Shown here: in pieces, positions 1 to 12,922 of the stretch
Layout of the letters: every line of letters begins with the position of its first letter
How positions within the stretch are numbered: position 1 is the first letter of the stretch
NCBI GenBank assembly: GCA_963969595.1
Contig: OZ018417.1
Span: forward strand, 6,884,501 to 6,948,500
Origin: Neckera pumila
Taxonomy: Eukaryota > Streptophyta > Bryopsida > Hypnales > Neckeraceae
Reading direction: 5' to 3'
Length of the DNA stretch: 64,000 nt
Position numbers and translations under genes: made by a program
Notes under the pieces: generated by a model
Told to the model about the DNA's origin: nothing
What the model saw: only the letters and a program-made list of their open reading frames with translations
The model's database searches: none

Positions 1-497
1 TAGCCTGATTTGCATATTCAACTAGAAATAAATTTTTGGGCCCTATTTCACTAGTAGTATTTAGCAATTTAGTGATGCTCTTTCAGTAAAATGGAAATTG
101 TAATTTTATGGTGCCCTTTTACTAAAACCAAATTACTTACAACAAAGTAAAATGCCAATAAGAAATACAAATAAATCAAATTAGATACTTCAAACTGTGC
201 TTCTCTTTTTTCCAAATGAAACTATACTAGTGAATGTGGACATTTCACATTAGAACCACACAATAAGTTGTTTTACAATTTATTTTTAAAAAATGACCTA
301 GAAAATTAATAAACATGCACTTGCTATAGGATTTTTATTCCAAATGATGACTGCACTTAAATAAACAAATGGCCATTTAATTTGATGACAGTTATATTGT
401 TTATCAATATCAATTTATTTTACTTATTGCAAAGTTTAAAATTTGAAAAAATTTACAATGATATTTTTCTTTCCAAAATACATTTAGGATTATAATC
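1..497. other. AT-rich intergenic sequence
   Basis: The sequence is strongly AT-rich and has no open frame of note. I see no recognisable gene, RNA or repeat structure here. Confidence 0.6.
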
Positions 498-747
498 ACA
501 TTAGAGGACATTTGAGGACCTCTAGAAGACTGTTTCAGGTCCATTTCCAAATCTGGACCAATTTTGTAAACAGACAATACGGGTTGTTAGAATTTTTATT
601 TATTTATTTATTTATTTTTTATTTATTTGAAAAATAAAGTGGCACAATTGCAGCTACATCAGCCAGCAATTATTTTGCGTTCCCACAGTCTGGGATTGTT
701 GCAAGATAACTCGTAGTCTTCTAAAGGCCTCAAATGTCCTCTAATGT
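498..747. mobile_element. MITE-like element with ~35 bp terminal inverted repeats
   Basis: The left end starts ACATTAGAGGACATTTGAGG and the right end finishes CCTCAAATGTCCTCTAATGT, its reverse complement. The match runs on, with mismatches, into AGAAGACT / AGTCTTCT. The ~250 bp interior is non-coding and includes a run of TTTA units near 594-625. The ends resemble those of elements at 25,784-26,086, 52,663-52,961 and 55,576-55,929, so these look like one family. The right end abuts or overlaps by a few bases the larger inverted-repeat transposon that starts near 750. No clear target-site duplication was seen. Confidence 0.75.
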
Positions 748-749
748 TG

Positions 750-941
750 TTGTCACATCAGGTGATTAGGAACATTGGATGTCTCGAACAGGCAAACATA
801 CCGGACAGTTTGGACAAACCGGACTAAAAATGTAACTACCTTAAAGTAGTCACATTGGGCGGACTAGGGTCATTGGACGTCCTGGATAGGCGGACGTACT
901 GGACAGTTTAGACGGACAATCCGTCTAATGAAACAACTATG
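750..941 (+). repeat. Left arm of the composite inverted repeat
   Basis: The arm has its own structure. A ~50 bp segment starting CATTGGATGTC at 773 is repeated in direct orientation, with changes, starting CATTGGACGTC at 871. Between the two lies a short palindrome, ACTACCTTAAAGTAGT, around 836-851. The arm is rich in GGAC and GACGG motifs. The same three-part order is present, inverted, in the right arm. Confidence 0.8.
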
Positions 942-1982
942 ATTATAATTAGAATATCCAAATTGAAATTTTTTTCTTTCTTGAAACTGTAGTGTCTAAG
1001 GGAATTTTTTCTTTGTTACTTGCAATTGAAGTAATACGCTGAAAGTTTTCTAAAGTTAACTGTGGGTCAAGTGATACATGGAAAGTTTATTAGAATGAGG
1101 TTAATTGCAATTTCAAGTCTACACAGAAATGTAAACTTTTTTCGCCGTGGTTTGTGTCTCGAGAGTTGTTTCAATAGTGTTTTTTGTAGCTATGCTAGAA
1201 AATTTTGAAGCTTCTTTTGTTTGCCAAGTCCTTTGCTTCATTGCAAAATGACATCCAGTCAAAGTTCCGGTTCTGATGGTCAATTTTATTCAATTTGGAT
1301 TTGGAAATATTAATCTGCTCAAAAATATATCGGCTAAGGTTCCTGTCAGCAGTATCTTACAGTTCTTTGTTGAAGGATTTCTTGTTTCAGTCAGTTGCTT
1401 GCGACAAATGTAGTACCTCAAGCAGATACATAGCATTCATGAAAATGACCCTAAACTGATAGATGTTTGTGTGCTAGCTATCTGTTGTCTTGATAGTTTT
1501 GAAGATTCTCTTGTTGAGAGTGCTCAAGAGAATATTCAACAATCCCAATGGGGTCCAAGCTTTAAGTAGCTCTCATTAGAGAAGCTTGTACTTCAGGAGC
1601 CTATTGGGAAGTTGAGGGGAAAATTTGAGGGTTTGGAAGGAAAAGTAGATAACAAGCAAAGGACGCAAGAAATAGGCCGTCTGTTATCAAAGTTTACTCA
1701 GTTTGTGTGGCCTCTATTTGGACAGCTAGCCTTAATATAGTTGCTGCCGATATTGTATCAAGGACAAGCCAAGCATTGTTTATTGCAACACATACTTTTG
1801 AAGAGTAAAAACTGCAAATGGAGAAGTTGGACAAGGTTTTTTAACAATTGGGAGAAGACAACATTGCCTTTTGGAAGGAGATCGACACTGCAAATAATGG
1901 AATTCAAGCCTAGAATGTACTACTTCAAATTCCGCAAAAAATTCCATTGTGGACAACAAAGTCTTCCAGCATGCCCAATCTT

Positions 1983-2374
1983 AGGTAACATCAACCTATA
2001 ACTTTACTTCAAAGGCTGTATTTGGCACTCCAAAGTTGGCACCAAAATCGCTGAAACCTAGGAAGCCTTGTGGGAAGCGCTCCTATAATGTTGACTCTGA
2101 GGATGATGTTGATCCTTCTATCACAAATGATCTTTGTTTGAACTGCAACAAATCGAGAGCACCTACATCGGACTAAAGTGGGGTTAGAAGGGGTGGAATT
2201 GGAAAATTTTCAAAGGAGGAAGATGAGTGTACTATAGCTGGAGTTCAAAAACATAACAATAAATGGAAACAAATACTTGTAGACAATCCTGTTGTACTAA
2301 GAGGTCGTACAAACATCAATATCAAAGATAGATGGAGGAATACCAAAAAGAACAGTAAACAATGCAATGCATAG
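1983..2374 (+). pseudogene. Broken Myb/SANT-like fragment carried in a transposon
   Basis: Reading frame 2 is open from about 1,983, is stopped by TAA at 2,174-2,176, and continues open to TAG at 2,372. Before the stop it encodes a basic stretch (KPRKPCGKRSYN) and an acidic patch (DSEDDVD). After the stop comes a Myb-type segment: FSKEEDE, GVQKHNNKWKQIL, then INIKDRWRNTKK. Acidic residues after the first aromatic, the central W, and a final (V/I)xxKDRWRN block are hallmarks of telobox-type Myb domains of plant telomere-binding proteins. That family assignment is from motif memory. Because of the in-frame stop, the missing start and its place between inverted repeats, I read it as a captured, decayed gene fragment. 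Confidence 0.6.
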
Positions 2375-2483
2375 TGATGTGATGAATAGCTTGCATTCCA
2401 TTTTGAATATCAACTAATTTAGGCTTGTAGTACTGGCGCTTTAGAGCAATAAAGCTCTTCTATTTTTGCACAAGAAGTATTTT

Positions 2484-2676
2484 GCATAGTTGTCACATTA
2501 GAGGGACCGTCTGTCCAAACCGTCTGATATGTCCGCCTGTCCAAGACGTCTGATGACCCTAATCTGCCTTATGTGACTACTTTAAAGTAGTTACATTGTC
2601 TGTCCTGTTTGTCCAAACTGTTCGGATGTCCACCCGTCCGGAACATCCAATGCTCCTAAATCGCCTGATGTAGCAA
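2484..2676 (-). repeat. Right arm of the composite inverted repeat
   Basis: This is the reverse complement of the left arm with scattered substitutions. It keeps the central ACTACTTTAAAGTAGT palindrome near 2,577 and both GGAC-rich sub-repeats. The inner end (CATAGTTGT) matches the inner end of the left arm (ACAACTATG), which sets the arm length at about 193 bp. Confidence 0.8.
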
Positions 2677-2689
2677 CAATGGTATTTTA

Positions 2690-4860
2690 AATATGTTGTG
2701 TTCATTTTTTTGAAATGCATTACATCTTTCTTTTCTTCATTGTTGTGAATGGATCAATTCTACCTTGGAGAATATGGCTAAGAGAATAAATGCTTGGATG
2801 TTTTAGCTTTGCAATTTGCATATGAAGTGAATGGATCCACATGTTTGAATGGATCCATGCATATCTTTGTCTTTTAAATAATTCTAGAATGGCTTCACAT
2901 TAGACTTTGAGAAACGATTGAGATGAAGGAATGGTGTACGTTCTTCTTCTTGTGTCTACAGCTTTAATGACATCACTTGGCACATGACCTGCAAGACTTC
3001 ATATTTGACAACCCTCAATTGCAGCCACAAAAAATTGCTGAGTTGACAAAGTTGATTCACGTTTTTTTATTTAATTTTCAATATGCATTGCTTTATCAAC
3101 TTGCGTTAGTTTTGAACTTTGTCTGCATGTAAAGGAGGAATTGGCATAGCACAAAGCCTTTGAAAAATGTATTGCAAAGAGAGGTTTCTTGTACATAATC
3201 TACAGTCTCTTCCATGGACAGCAATGTAAGTTACGATTCTTTTAGTTCATTTCTACTATTGATTTAGCTACCATTTGTGACTCTTGTCATCATTTTGGAT
3301 GGAACACCTTTTGTAGATTCTTCACTGTGTTGGTGTTGTGTTTAGACAATGTGAATGAATGAGGGTGGCAGAAAGAGTTGGGCAACTTCCATTCATCTGT
3401 TGGGATTGCATTGAAGATAGCCCGAGTAATAAGCTACATTCCATATGTTGAATGGTCTCAATGAAGCTAATATGCCACCCTAAAGTTGCCACTCCCATAG
3501 TCCATTTCACATGTCAAGTCAAAAAATGTACAAGCTAATTTGTATCACTTGTAAAATCAAAGGTTCAATAAGGAAATCATTCATGACATTCTTGAAGGGA
3601 AAGAGTTCCATCTGCAAAATAAGTTTAAGAATAGTGCTTATTATCACTTAAAATTTCTAATTTAAAACAAAAAGTATGCAAACGTATCTGTATTTTTCTT
3701 GCTACAATTATGCTTTGCATCAGTGAGATGTATTTGAACCACAAAACATAAAGGTTGCACTCTCCATTTAACCAGCAAGAATTCACAAGTATAACCAACC
3801 CTACTTAATTAGCAAGTTATGCTTTAAAAAAAAATTGAGAATGTAAATCTTTTTGTAATAGAAATTGCAATCAAATGGTCTTTATTATTGTCTTCCATGT
3901 TAGAAGAAGTAATTTAGCAATTGGAATAGGGTTAATTTTCCACAATGTACTGTTAAACTGCTGAATTATTTTGCACCATATCTTTTGTGATCTTGAGTTG
4001 CCTCAGTTTCACCCTAATTTTCAATTTTGACCTTTTGGCCTCTTGCACTCTATATTGAAGTCAAGTGATAATCCTTAATAGCTTAATTGTTTTATTAATT
4101 GGACTCATGGCCAAGGTGTGCTCAATGTATAACCTTTGGATTGTATCAGCTTGCAGTTACTGCCAATAAATTGCTTTACCAGTCCCCGCACTTAGCTAAA
4201 CACTTGGTATCAAGTTATAACAACGCAAAAAAAATAAAAATTTACTAATTCTATATGCTAAAATTAACAAGATAATACATATAATACAAGCACAGGACTC
4301 ATATTTGCAAGATCATGAATAGACTGAATGCCACTATTAATCCTAAATCATTATTAGAGTCCACATCTGTCAACTTAGATAATAAAGTTAGGACTGAAGG
4401 TACGAGCTGCTTAATCCCTTTTGCAAGTTGCATCCTTTTGCATTGTGCAAGAGGTCACACTTGGTGCATGCTAATTATAACAGATTCTAAACATTTTCTT
4501 TCTTTGATTTTCATAAATTGAAAATAAAATAAAGTTTAGGGTTGCTTTACTTTTTGTAGAACTTTTTCCATTTTTTTCCTATTTGTTTGTTTTATTTTAA
4601 TTTCCACAACTATAAATAAATGCAATTTGACTCTTTTTTTATATATATTGTTCAATTTCTTAATGATTTGTACTACATGTATTTAATGCATATAACATCA
4701 ATTGTGTCATACTTCATAGGGCTTACAAGTTGCAAGGCTTTTTTTAAGATCATTGTTCTACTTCTTTTGGATTTGAATGTATTTATTCTATCATTTATTG
4801 GTTGGTGTCATAGCAAACAGAATGGATGCCATTTATGGTATAGCAAATCATGTTTGGCTT
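2690..4860. other. Intergenic sequence without recognisable genes
   Basis: This is AT-rich sequence with only short open frames (up to about 80 codons). They show no codon pattern, motif or splice context that would support a gene. No repeat structure was identified by eye. Confidence 0.5.
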
Positions 4861-5349
4861 GAACTTGCTATGAGGTTGATCCATAAAACCTAACCGATTC
4901 CATGAGGATGTGGATGCCGCGTGTTTCATGATAGACCTATGTGATTTACCTGGTTTGTTTGGAGAAATTGTCAGGCTAGCCATACAAAGAGCCCTTATAA
5001 GGGATTTACAATGTTTTCATGAGTAGTTACATATAATTTTTGATCCTATTATTGTCAAGGTGAATGTTGGAGTCACATCTTTGGGGAGGCAACGTTGCAA
5101 GTGTATGATTTGCGAGGAGCTGCGCAGGAGCCACCAATTGATATTAACCGCCAACAACAATGACCTGGTTCTTTCCAAGAGTCAAGTGAATATCTCTCTT
5201 TAAGCCATAGTCGATGCCTTTGTGCTTGTGGACATAAGGAATGTCAAGTGGGATTCTATAGAATGCAGTGGGCCTATACAAAGGCCCAGTCCAAAATTGA
5301 TCATTATGTACAATTTCATGTGCCTCTTTACGGTACAATAGCTATAGTT

Positions 5350-6262
5350 TAAAGAAATCAATTTGACATTGGGACAAACTGCAAGCTGGAGCAAGGGCAT
5401 CCCAGGCTTTGGTGCCTTGAATTTTCATGTATCTAATTATGGAGGGGTAGAGAACATTAAGATCTATCAAGTCCTGACCCATGCTATCCTCTCAAGAATA
5501 CCCAAAATAGTTTGAAAATTTGCCCAAAACTGTAAAACTTTGCGCACCCGGTTGGAACAACTAACAAAACTATTAGAGTCTTGAGGACACTATGAACAAA
5601 ATGAATTGGAAAAATACCTACTACGGACTAGGCTCGAAATCACAATTGTTGGTGTAAATAGGGTCCAAGAGGCCCGCAACATTTGTCTTGCTCTTGATCT
5701 ACTAAGTACATAGGGCATTGAAAGAATATTGGGAGGGCCCTATGAAATTAGAAGAATTTCCATCCAGGAGGTTTTGACAAACACTCGGTTGAAAGTCAAA
5801 GCATTTGAAGCACAAGTACACGGCTTGAATGAAAGCAAGCTCAACATTAGGATGCGGACAGCTCTAACCGAGGCACGCCAAATACTTAAATGGAGTAGCA
5901 AAAATATGACAGGCCATCTCAGAGAGGCTAGAAACTTGATACTGGCCACTGTCGTCGTTGATCAAGGTGAAAGAGAACTTGCTCAGTTTGAGTACGATGG
6001 CTGGGAGCAAGACATGGAAGATGAACATCTAGTCATTGAAGACTTCATCAACAATGCGTATTGGCAAAATCACAGTTCTCATATAAATTTTCCTCACCCT
6101 CATCCAATCATGCTTCAAAAAGCACGCGGCAATAGGTTTTACAAACAAATAGGTGTCTATGTTGATCATGTTGGTGCAACTTGTCATTTTGTGAACAAGT
6201 ATGGCAATAGATGGAGGAGGTTTGTCAAACCTAGGTGGACAAAAGATGTTCCACTTGCATAG
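5350..6262 (+). pseudogene. Degraded coding region, unknown protein, C-terminal 177 codons open
   Basis: Frame 2 reads as plausible protein from about 5,350 to TAG at 6,260-6,262 but is interrupted by stops at 5,513, 5,582 and about 5,711. The last 177 or so codons are open. The predicted protein is charged and rich in E, R and L, with stretches such as LEKYLLRTRLE and HLREARNLIL that look helical. It ends in a basic, aromatic part (NRWRRFVKPRW). No ATG sits well at the start of the open part; its first codon is TTG. I do not recognise the family. It could be a decayed gene or the remains of a transposon protein. No reverse transcriptase, integrase or transposase motif is visible. Confidence 0.45.
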
Positions 6263-8060
6263 TAGTTAGTTGCTAAAACCATTAGGATTTTCTGTTTCAT
6301 AAATTTATACTCATCATTAATTTATTTTCTTGTGGAATCTTTTTCTTTTGGATACTTTAAATCTCAATACCAATAAGAATGCATTAAATAAATTTGGTCA
6401 TGAATTCAAAATGCTGGAATTTGTAATGAAGTAAAAAGTTGCACATCTTTGTCAACCATGCATGTATATTTGTATTTAGGTTTTAGAATCTAGCAGATGC
6501 ACAATTTTGAAGAAGATTGATAATTGAATGACCACAATTATCTTCTTTGCAATGTAATGTTTACACCCAAAAAAAACTTATTGAATTAGAAGGTCATTGA
6601 TCTAGTGCAATTGCCCATACAAAGTGTTAATAGTTGACTTTCATCTTTAAAATTGACTTGCTTGCAAGGACACACCTTGTAGTGAATTTTGAAACATATA
6701 AGAAATACAACATGAAGTGGTATTCTAAAATATAATATTAAAAAAAGTTTTCAAATCATATTTTTAGGCTTTTAATCTGCACCATTGACCACTTATAAAA
6801 TTCAAGTTTCTTCAACCAAGATTTCAATGCAAATAATCAAAACAATTAATATATTTAATAGGCTTATATATAAATAATATGTAGACTTTGAATTAAAATG
6901 ATTTAGATTAATTGTTTACAAAAAAAATTATTTTGTTCCATTCAAATTAATATTATCTACATTTTTCTATAAATATAATTTTTTTGAAGCATATATATGT
7001 CAACTTTTTACAATATCAATGGGGATGGGTTTTAAATGGTGTACCACAACATGCAATAAAACACTCAAATCATCAAGGCTAAAAAAAAAGCATAGATGAT
7101 TTCTAAAGTGATTATGAACCCACCTCAACAACTGAGTCTATGGGGTGGTTTGCTTTGGAATTCATTTACCTCCAAACCGTAATTGCATTTTGCTTCAAAT
7201 TTTTTTAGGATTCTAGTACACAAAGCATACTACAACATTCATATTTGTTCATCTGGATTTGTCCACTTGTTTTCAACACATTACGCTGTCAAGTAGAGAG
7301 AGGTTTGTTTCGGGAAATTGTGGAGATCTTGGTTGCAACCAGAAATGGCTTGGAAACAAAAGGAGTCGTATTCGTGTAAAAAATCTTCAAATTTAATTGT
7401 TGAATCTTCTACATTGTCGTAGAACCATCAATCCATTCAACTAAGGATGATGAAGGCAAGTGAGCTTGTCATCCACCAATGCACCAAATATTTTAACTAC
7501 AATGAACAAGGATGATGAAAGCAAATGAATTTGTCATCCACAAATTCACCCTAATAACTATATCTGGATTAAGAATCATCGTATAGAATTTTCAAACTTG
7601 ATCGTTGAATCTTCTATACCGCCACAAAACTGCTTGCCGTTGGCCTATCATGTATGGCTCTAGGTTGGCTCAAGGGTCAAGGTAGGAATAAGAAACCACG
7701 GGATATAGGACGGGTAAAATGGGATGGCCAGACCACGAACTGAGCCGTCCAAATGATGGGATCCTAAACTTCAAATCCACGGTGACAAACAATCATGCCT
7801 CACCAATGGGAACAAATATGACCATGTGGGTGATCAATCCCACTTTGTTGCCATAAACACAAAACAGGGTTATTATTGGATATCTGCATAGCCCGCAACA
7901 ATGTTTGCAATGCAAAATTAAAAAATAATAAGCCTTCAAAATTGACTACGATTAATAATAGAAAAGACAACAATCTTTCAAAATCGACTAGGAATAACAA
8001 GCCACAAGCCACAGCTTATGAGTCTTCAATATTCTCATCTTCAAATCTTGAAGTCTTCAA
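6263..8060. other. Intergenic AT-rich sequence
   Basis: No supported gene. A short direct repeat is visible: AAAGGATGATGAAGGCAAGTGA-like text near 7,440 recurs near 7,508 in a ~65 bp duplicated context. It is followed by a second imperfect repeat of the phrase about a seed-like 'GTTGAATCTTCTA' at 7,399 and 7,603. Confidence 0.4.
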
Positions 8061-8065
8061 AACCT

Positions 8066-8182
8066 CCTTCAACTTCAACTTCAACTTCAACTTCAACTTC
8101 AACTTCAACTTCAACTTCAACTCCAACTTCAACTTCAACTCCAACTCCAACTTCAACTTCAACTCCAACTCTAACTTTAACT
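8066..8182. repeat. Hexanucleotide (CTTCAA)n microsatellite
   Basis: About 19 units of CTTCAA run without a break in phase, with some units changed to CTCCAA or CTCTAA towards the right end. All frames are open across it, which produces low-complexity open frames on both strands (NFNFNF, STSTST, LKLELK). These are artefacts of the repeat, not genes. Confidence 0.95.
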
Positions 8183-8224
8183 CCTTGGCTAAACTTTGAT
8201 TAGGTGCCACCGTTGCTTCAAAGG

Positions 8225-8580
8225 TCCAAATAGAATGAGCGATAATTTTTTGGAAATTTAATAGATTTTCCTACTTTTCTAACAAATCTCAAATAAATTT
8301 AACACTCTGTCCAACTTCTATGGCCACTCAAAGTTTTGACCTTAAGAATTGAAGGCAGCAAACCTTCCTTCACTTCAATACTCACAACTCATCATAACTT
8401 GAAATAAAACAAATGATATTTTCACAAAAAGCTAATAAAATTTTCTATAATTTCGTCAACTTTTATTGCAAACTAAAGACTTGTCCGTCTTTTATGGCTG
8501 GTCAAATTTTCTGCTCCTTCACATGGAGGCAGCAGACCTCCCTCCACTTAAACTAGCACAAATCTCAATTCTTAATTTCA
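8225..8580. repeat. Diverged ~175 bp direct duplication
   Basis: Two adjoining segments share an order of landmarks: an ATTTTC/TTTAATA-rich start, then TCTATGGCCACTCAAA versus TTTATGGCTGGTCAAA, then GGCAGCAAACCTTCCTTCACTT versus GGCAGCAGACCTCCCTCCACTT. They are offset by roughly 175 bp. The duplication lies next to the start of the large tandem array, but its units are not obviously array units. Confidence 0.55.
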
Positions 8581-11500
8581 ATTCACGTAAAAGATGACTT
8601 TTTGCAGACACAACACCATGATACACAATTTCTCTAAATTTCATTCCAAGTTTTTCAATACACAGCACATTATATCCCTTCAAACACTGCACCTCAAAAC
8701 TAACAATGAAGGAACAAGACTAAAACACCTCAAAACTGGACCCCATCTTTTCACAACTTCCCATAAGGCCAAATACATGCCATAGTTCACACAATAAACT
8801 ATTTTTAAATCAAATCTCAAATCCAATCAAATTGTACAAGTATTGTGACAATATTTTCCTGTAAAAATAATTCTTCCAAATTTGGAAAGAAGAGCCACAC
8901 ATCACACTAACCTAACTTTCACTTATATTGGAAAGAGAAGCAACAAATCACAAATAAAATTATCTATAATAGCAAGCACAATAAGGTAGGAAAAAAATGT
9001 CCATGTGCTTTGAAAAATTTGTCTCAAGAAATCCACAAACTTGGGAGATCAGGAACCAAAGGCTCAACCTCACTTGTACCCGTCCCAAACACACAACAAA
9101 CCAATGTATAGTGAATGAGGATGCATCAGGTGTTTACAGCTGAAAGCCAATTACTATCTATGTCAAAGATCCTAAAATAACAAAGAATGATGAGAAAATA
9201 TAGGTCAACAGATCACATTAGTGAATAAAGCAAATGTAGTAAGTGGAAAACATCTCTAACACACTAAAAACTCCACACGACCTTTGCCATTCTTGTACAC
9301 CAACAACTTGTTGGAAGCTCAAGTGTCACTCCACACATATATAAAGTCTCACAGAAGGTAAATCGTCACTCCACAAACTTCTCTCAACACCAAACAAAGA
9401 TGATGGTGTGTGGTGACTAAAAACACATAAGTAGTCACAGGCTTGGAGGGAAAGCCTCAGAGATGCATGAACAAGGCAGATTTGGGAAATAAATACCCAC
9501 TTCTAGTAATGGAGTAGTCTAATAAAGTTCCACCCATAGTGGATGGATGGGTGGATGGGTGGTTTTTTCCACTTAATAGACATGAATCAAATAGCTCCAT
9601 GGTAGTCCATTGTCAATTACAAATGATCAGGGAGATATAACATATGAGACTTGACTTACTTATATGCACAAATTATTAAGAGGAATTGTGAGCACCTTAA
9701 TTATAATTTAGGCATGTAAGTAAATTGTAATAACTATGCATTATTTTTGAATTCTAACAAGTTTATTTTGTTAAAAGCCTTTAGAAAAATATATTTAAAA
9801 TTAGGATAATCCAAATCTAAAAAGAGTGAAAGAGCTTATAATATGTAGTTTGGAGTGTCACCAAATAGTTATTAATAGTCCAATGACCAATTTTTCTCTC
9901 TCAGCAAAACTTATAAGGCTTCTTCATATAGATAAACAAAAACATTGATAAATGTAAATTGTTCTTAAGCCAAAGAAGAAGGGACTTTTAAAACACCCCT
10001 AAATAGGGCTTCATTTAAAACTAACTAACTTCTTGCTAAAATGAGTCATAAATGCTTACATCAAATCATAAACCAAGTCATAGACTAAGGCATATTGTAT
10101 CAAAAATATCACTTTGAAATAGTCATCCAAAAAAGGTTACTTTGGATACAACTAAGTCCTCAAACTCTCCATAGAAATTACAAATGCATTATGTCCCATC
10201 CATATCTAATAGTAAAGTGACAGCATAGGAGAAATAGGAGTCCACATAGGAATCCACATAGGAATCCATGTGCGTGAAAACAAATTGCTCCATGAATCAC
10301 AAATTGGAAGAGTCGGATTTGAAGGCTCAGCCTCACCTGTATCCATCCCAAACACAAAAACAAGCCAATGTAGTGTAAGTGAGGATGCAATGGGTGTTTA
10401 AAGTTGAAGCCAATTGCTATCTATGTCACAAATCCAGCAAGTCAAATGAAAAACATAGTTGAATCAAAATACAAGGAAACGAAAAGGCAACATAATCCAA
10501 ACACACTCCAAAGTCAAGAGACCTTTGCCATTCCTCCTTCACACTAGAAGCCCAAGAGTTACACTCAAAGTTTCAAACTATCCTCCAAAATCACAGTGAA
10601 TTGTCGCACTCACAAGCCAAAGAGGAGTACTAATATACAAATGAGAGGCTAATATAGTCTCAGACTGTGGGAGAGAAACCACTCTATGGATAATAATGAT
10701 GCATGTGGGAGATAACTATCCACTACAATAATAGAGTGATTACTAAATTAGGCACCACCCATTGTGGGTGGGTGGGCGGGTTTACACCAATGTCACTCTT
10801 GCCTTGACTCAAAATAATTTGAATAACTACCTAAGATGTAATCTACCATAGAAGTACTTACCTGTTACAGGCTTAATTTGAAAATCAAATCACTATGGAA
10901 GATGTGCCAAAAGGAGTTTGGCTCATAGTAATTTTAATTTGAATCACTATGGAAGATAAGCCTAAAAGGAGAAAGGCCCATAGGAAATTATACTTTTTAT
11001 AAATCCAAATTAAAATAATGCAAAAAAGGTTTATAGTAAAATTTATGCAAATCCGTAGATTGGACTATAAATGGAAAACTATAATTCAATTTATATATAT
11101 ATGTAAATTGGAGGTATTTTTAGGATAACTAAACAAGAAGAAGAAGAAAATGGTTTTTTATTTTTTATTTTTTACACAATCCCCCATAAGAATAGATTAA
11201 CCATGTTAAAATGGTAAAAATTGGTAAAAATATTTTTGGTAAAAAAGGTTCTAGGACTATAACTCTGGCAGTGTCTAGTTGATTTAACTTGGAGTAAATA
11301 ACTTTTACAAATGCCAAAGAAGGGACTAAGATTGGACATCTCTAAACAGGGCCAAATCTTGTCACCACCTAACTTGTAATTAGATTGGAATCCAAGCAAG
11401 TCTTTTCACAAGCTAACATAAGATATGTGTTTGTCAAATCATAGTTTGTACACAATCTTGGCATAAGAACTATCAATTTCATAATCTGTTCATTAAAAAG

Positions 11501-12922
11501 TATCAAGGTAGAATACTTATTTTCTAAAAGCCTCCCAAAAAATAAGTCTATTCTCTTAAAAATTGACAAATACAAGTATCCATATCCAATCACATAAAAA
11601 ATTGACTAAATGTCACATAAAAAATTGACTAAATGTCACATAAAAAATTGACTAAATGTCCAGTGCTTGAAAAGTATCTTCTTCCTTGAAAACCAAAAAT
11701 GGAAGTCCAAGATCTGAAGGCTCAGCCTCACATGTACCCATCCCAATACACACCACAATCCAATGTAATGTTAGTGAGGTTGTAACAGGTGTCTTCAGCT
11801 GCAACCAATTGTTATCTATGTCATAGATCTGTAAATCCAAAAAGGAGAACAACAAAATCACACAACATCAAGCAAGCAAAAATATGTAAAGCAAAGCAAA
11901 TCCTCAACATTGTCCAAGTAGCTCAAAGACCTTTGCCATTCCAATGAAGTACAATTGCTTGAAGCTTAAGAGTTGCTCCCAAAAAAACACCACAAGAATA
12001 CTCCTCAACACCAAAACTCAATCGTCATAGTAAGTTGGAGAAACAATGGAGCAAAGAAACCATTGTAAACTCACAAATTTGAATTTAGGAGGGAACTCTC
12101 ATAGTTATGGTCATAATGTGGTGGTTACACCGTTCATCTTGCCATAGTGGTAGTTATTAGCCACCTAAATTTTCACCTTTAGAAGGAAGGGTGGGTGGTA
12201 CAGTTTACTAAGAAATCTGTAGAGGATCCAAGTACTTCATAATTTGAGCTACATCATATTGTGGTACAAGTATTGGACTTATAGCATTTTTTAGTAAAGA
12301 TAGGTTTATTTAGAAAACCCTAATGCTTATTTAAAGTATGGAATTAGAGCCATATCATAGAAGCATTGTGCTATAAAATAAATAAATATACATACTATGA
12401 GTGTTAAAAAACTTTTTTGTAAGTGCATAATTTTTTAGAAAACTTGGAAGGTAAGGCAAACAAAATTAAATTGCATATGGTCATCTTAAGGAGAAGGTTT
12501 GGTTTTATTACACTAATGCCAAATTAATTTAGAAGGTCTATTTTATATGATATTGGCCTAATTGGATAAATTAGGGTGTATTCAAATAAAGGAACATAAA
12601 TTGTTCTATGACTAAAGAAGAAGAAGAAGGACTAAGACTGAAACACCCCAAAACAGGGCCTCATCTTTTCTTAACTTAACTTGAAACAAAACAAGTATCA
12701 TGGCCTTCAAAATAGCCCATTCTAATTCAAATCTCACCATTCTCTAAGGCTTTTTAAGTAGTGTCAAGACAAGTGTTTGTGTAAATGTACAAAGCCTTCT
12801 TTGTAAAAAGAAGTAGTTTAACAACAGTATCCATAAGCCTAAGCACAAAAATGCAAGGAAGAAATATCCATGTGCTTGAAAATCTTGTTCCATGAAATCC
12901 ACAAATTTGGGAGTCCAGGATC

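Larger units (their letters stand above)
750..2676. mobile_element. DNA transposon with ~190 bp terminal inverted repeats
   Basis: Two arms, about 750-941 and 2,484-2,676, are reverse complements over nearly their whole length and enclose ~1.54 kb. The outer ends read roughly TTGTCACATCAGG and, in reverse, TTGCTACATCAGG. The interior holds broken coding sequence, including a Myb-like domain (see 1,983-2,374), but no transposase motif that I can recognise. Long inverted repeats around a captured host-like gene fragment are typical of Mutator-like (Pack-MULE) or fold-back elements. The superfamily call is inference because no target-site duplication could be confirmed. Confidence 0.75.

Noticed and set aside
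7876..8210. Open frames with NFNFNF, STSTST or LKLELK repeats on both strands
   Set aside because: A hexanucleotide repeat is open in all frames. There is no other sign of a gene.
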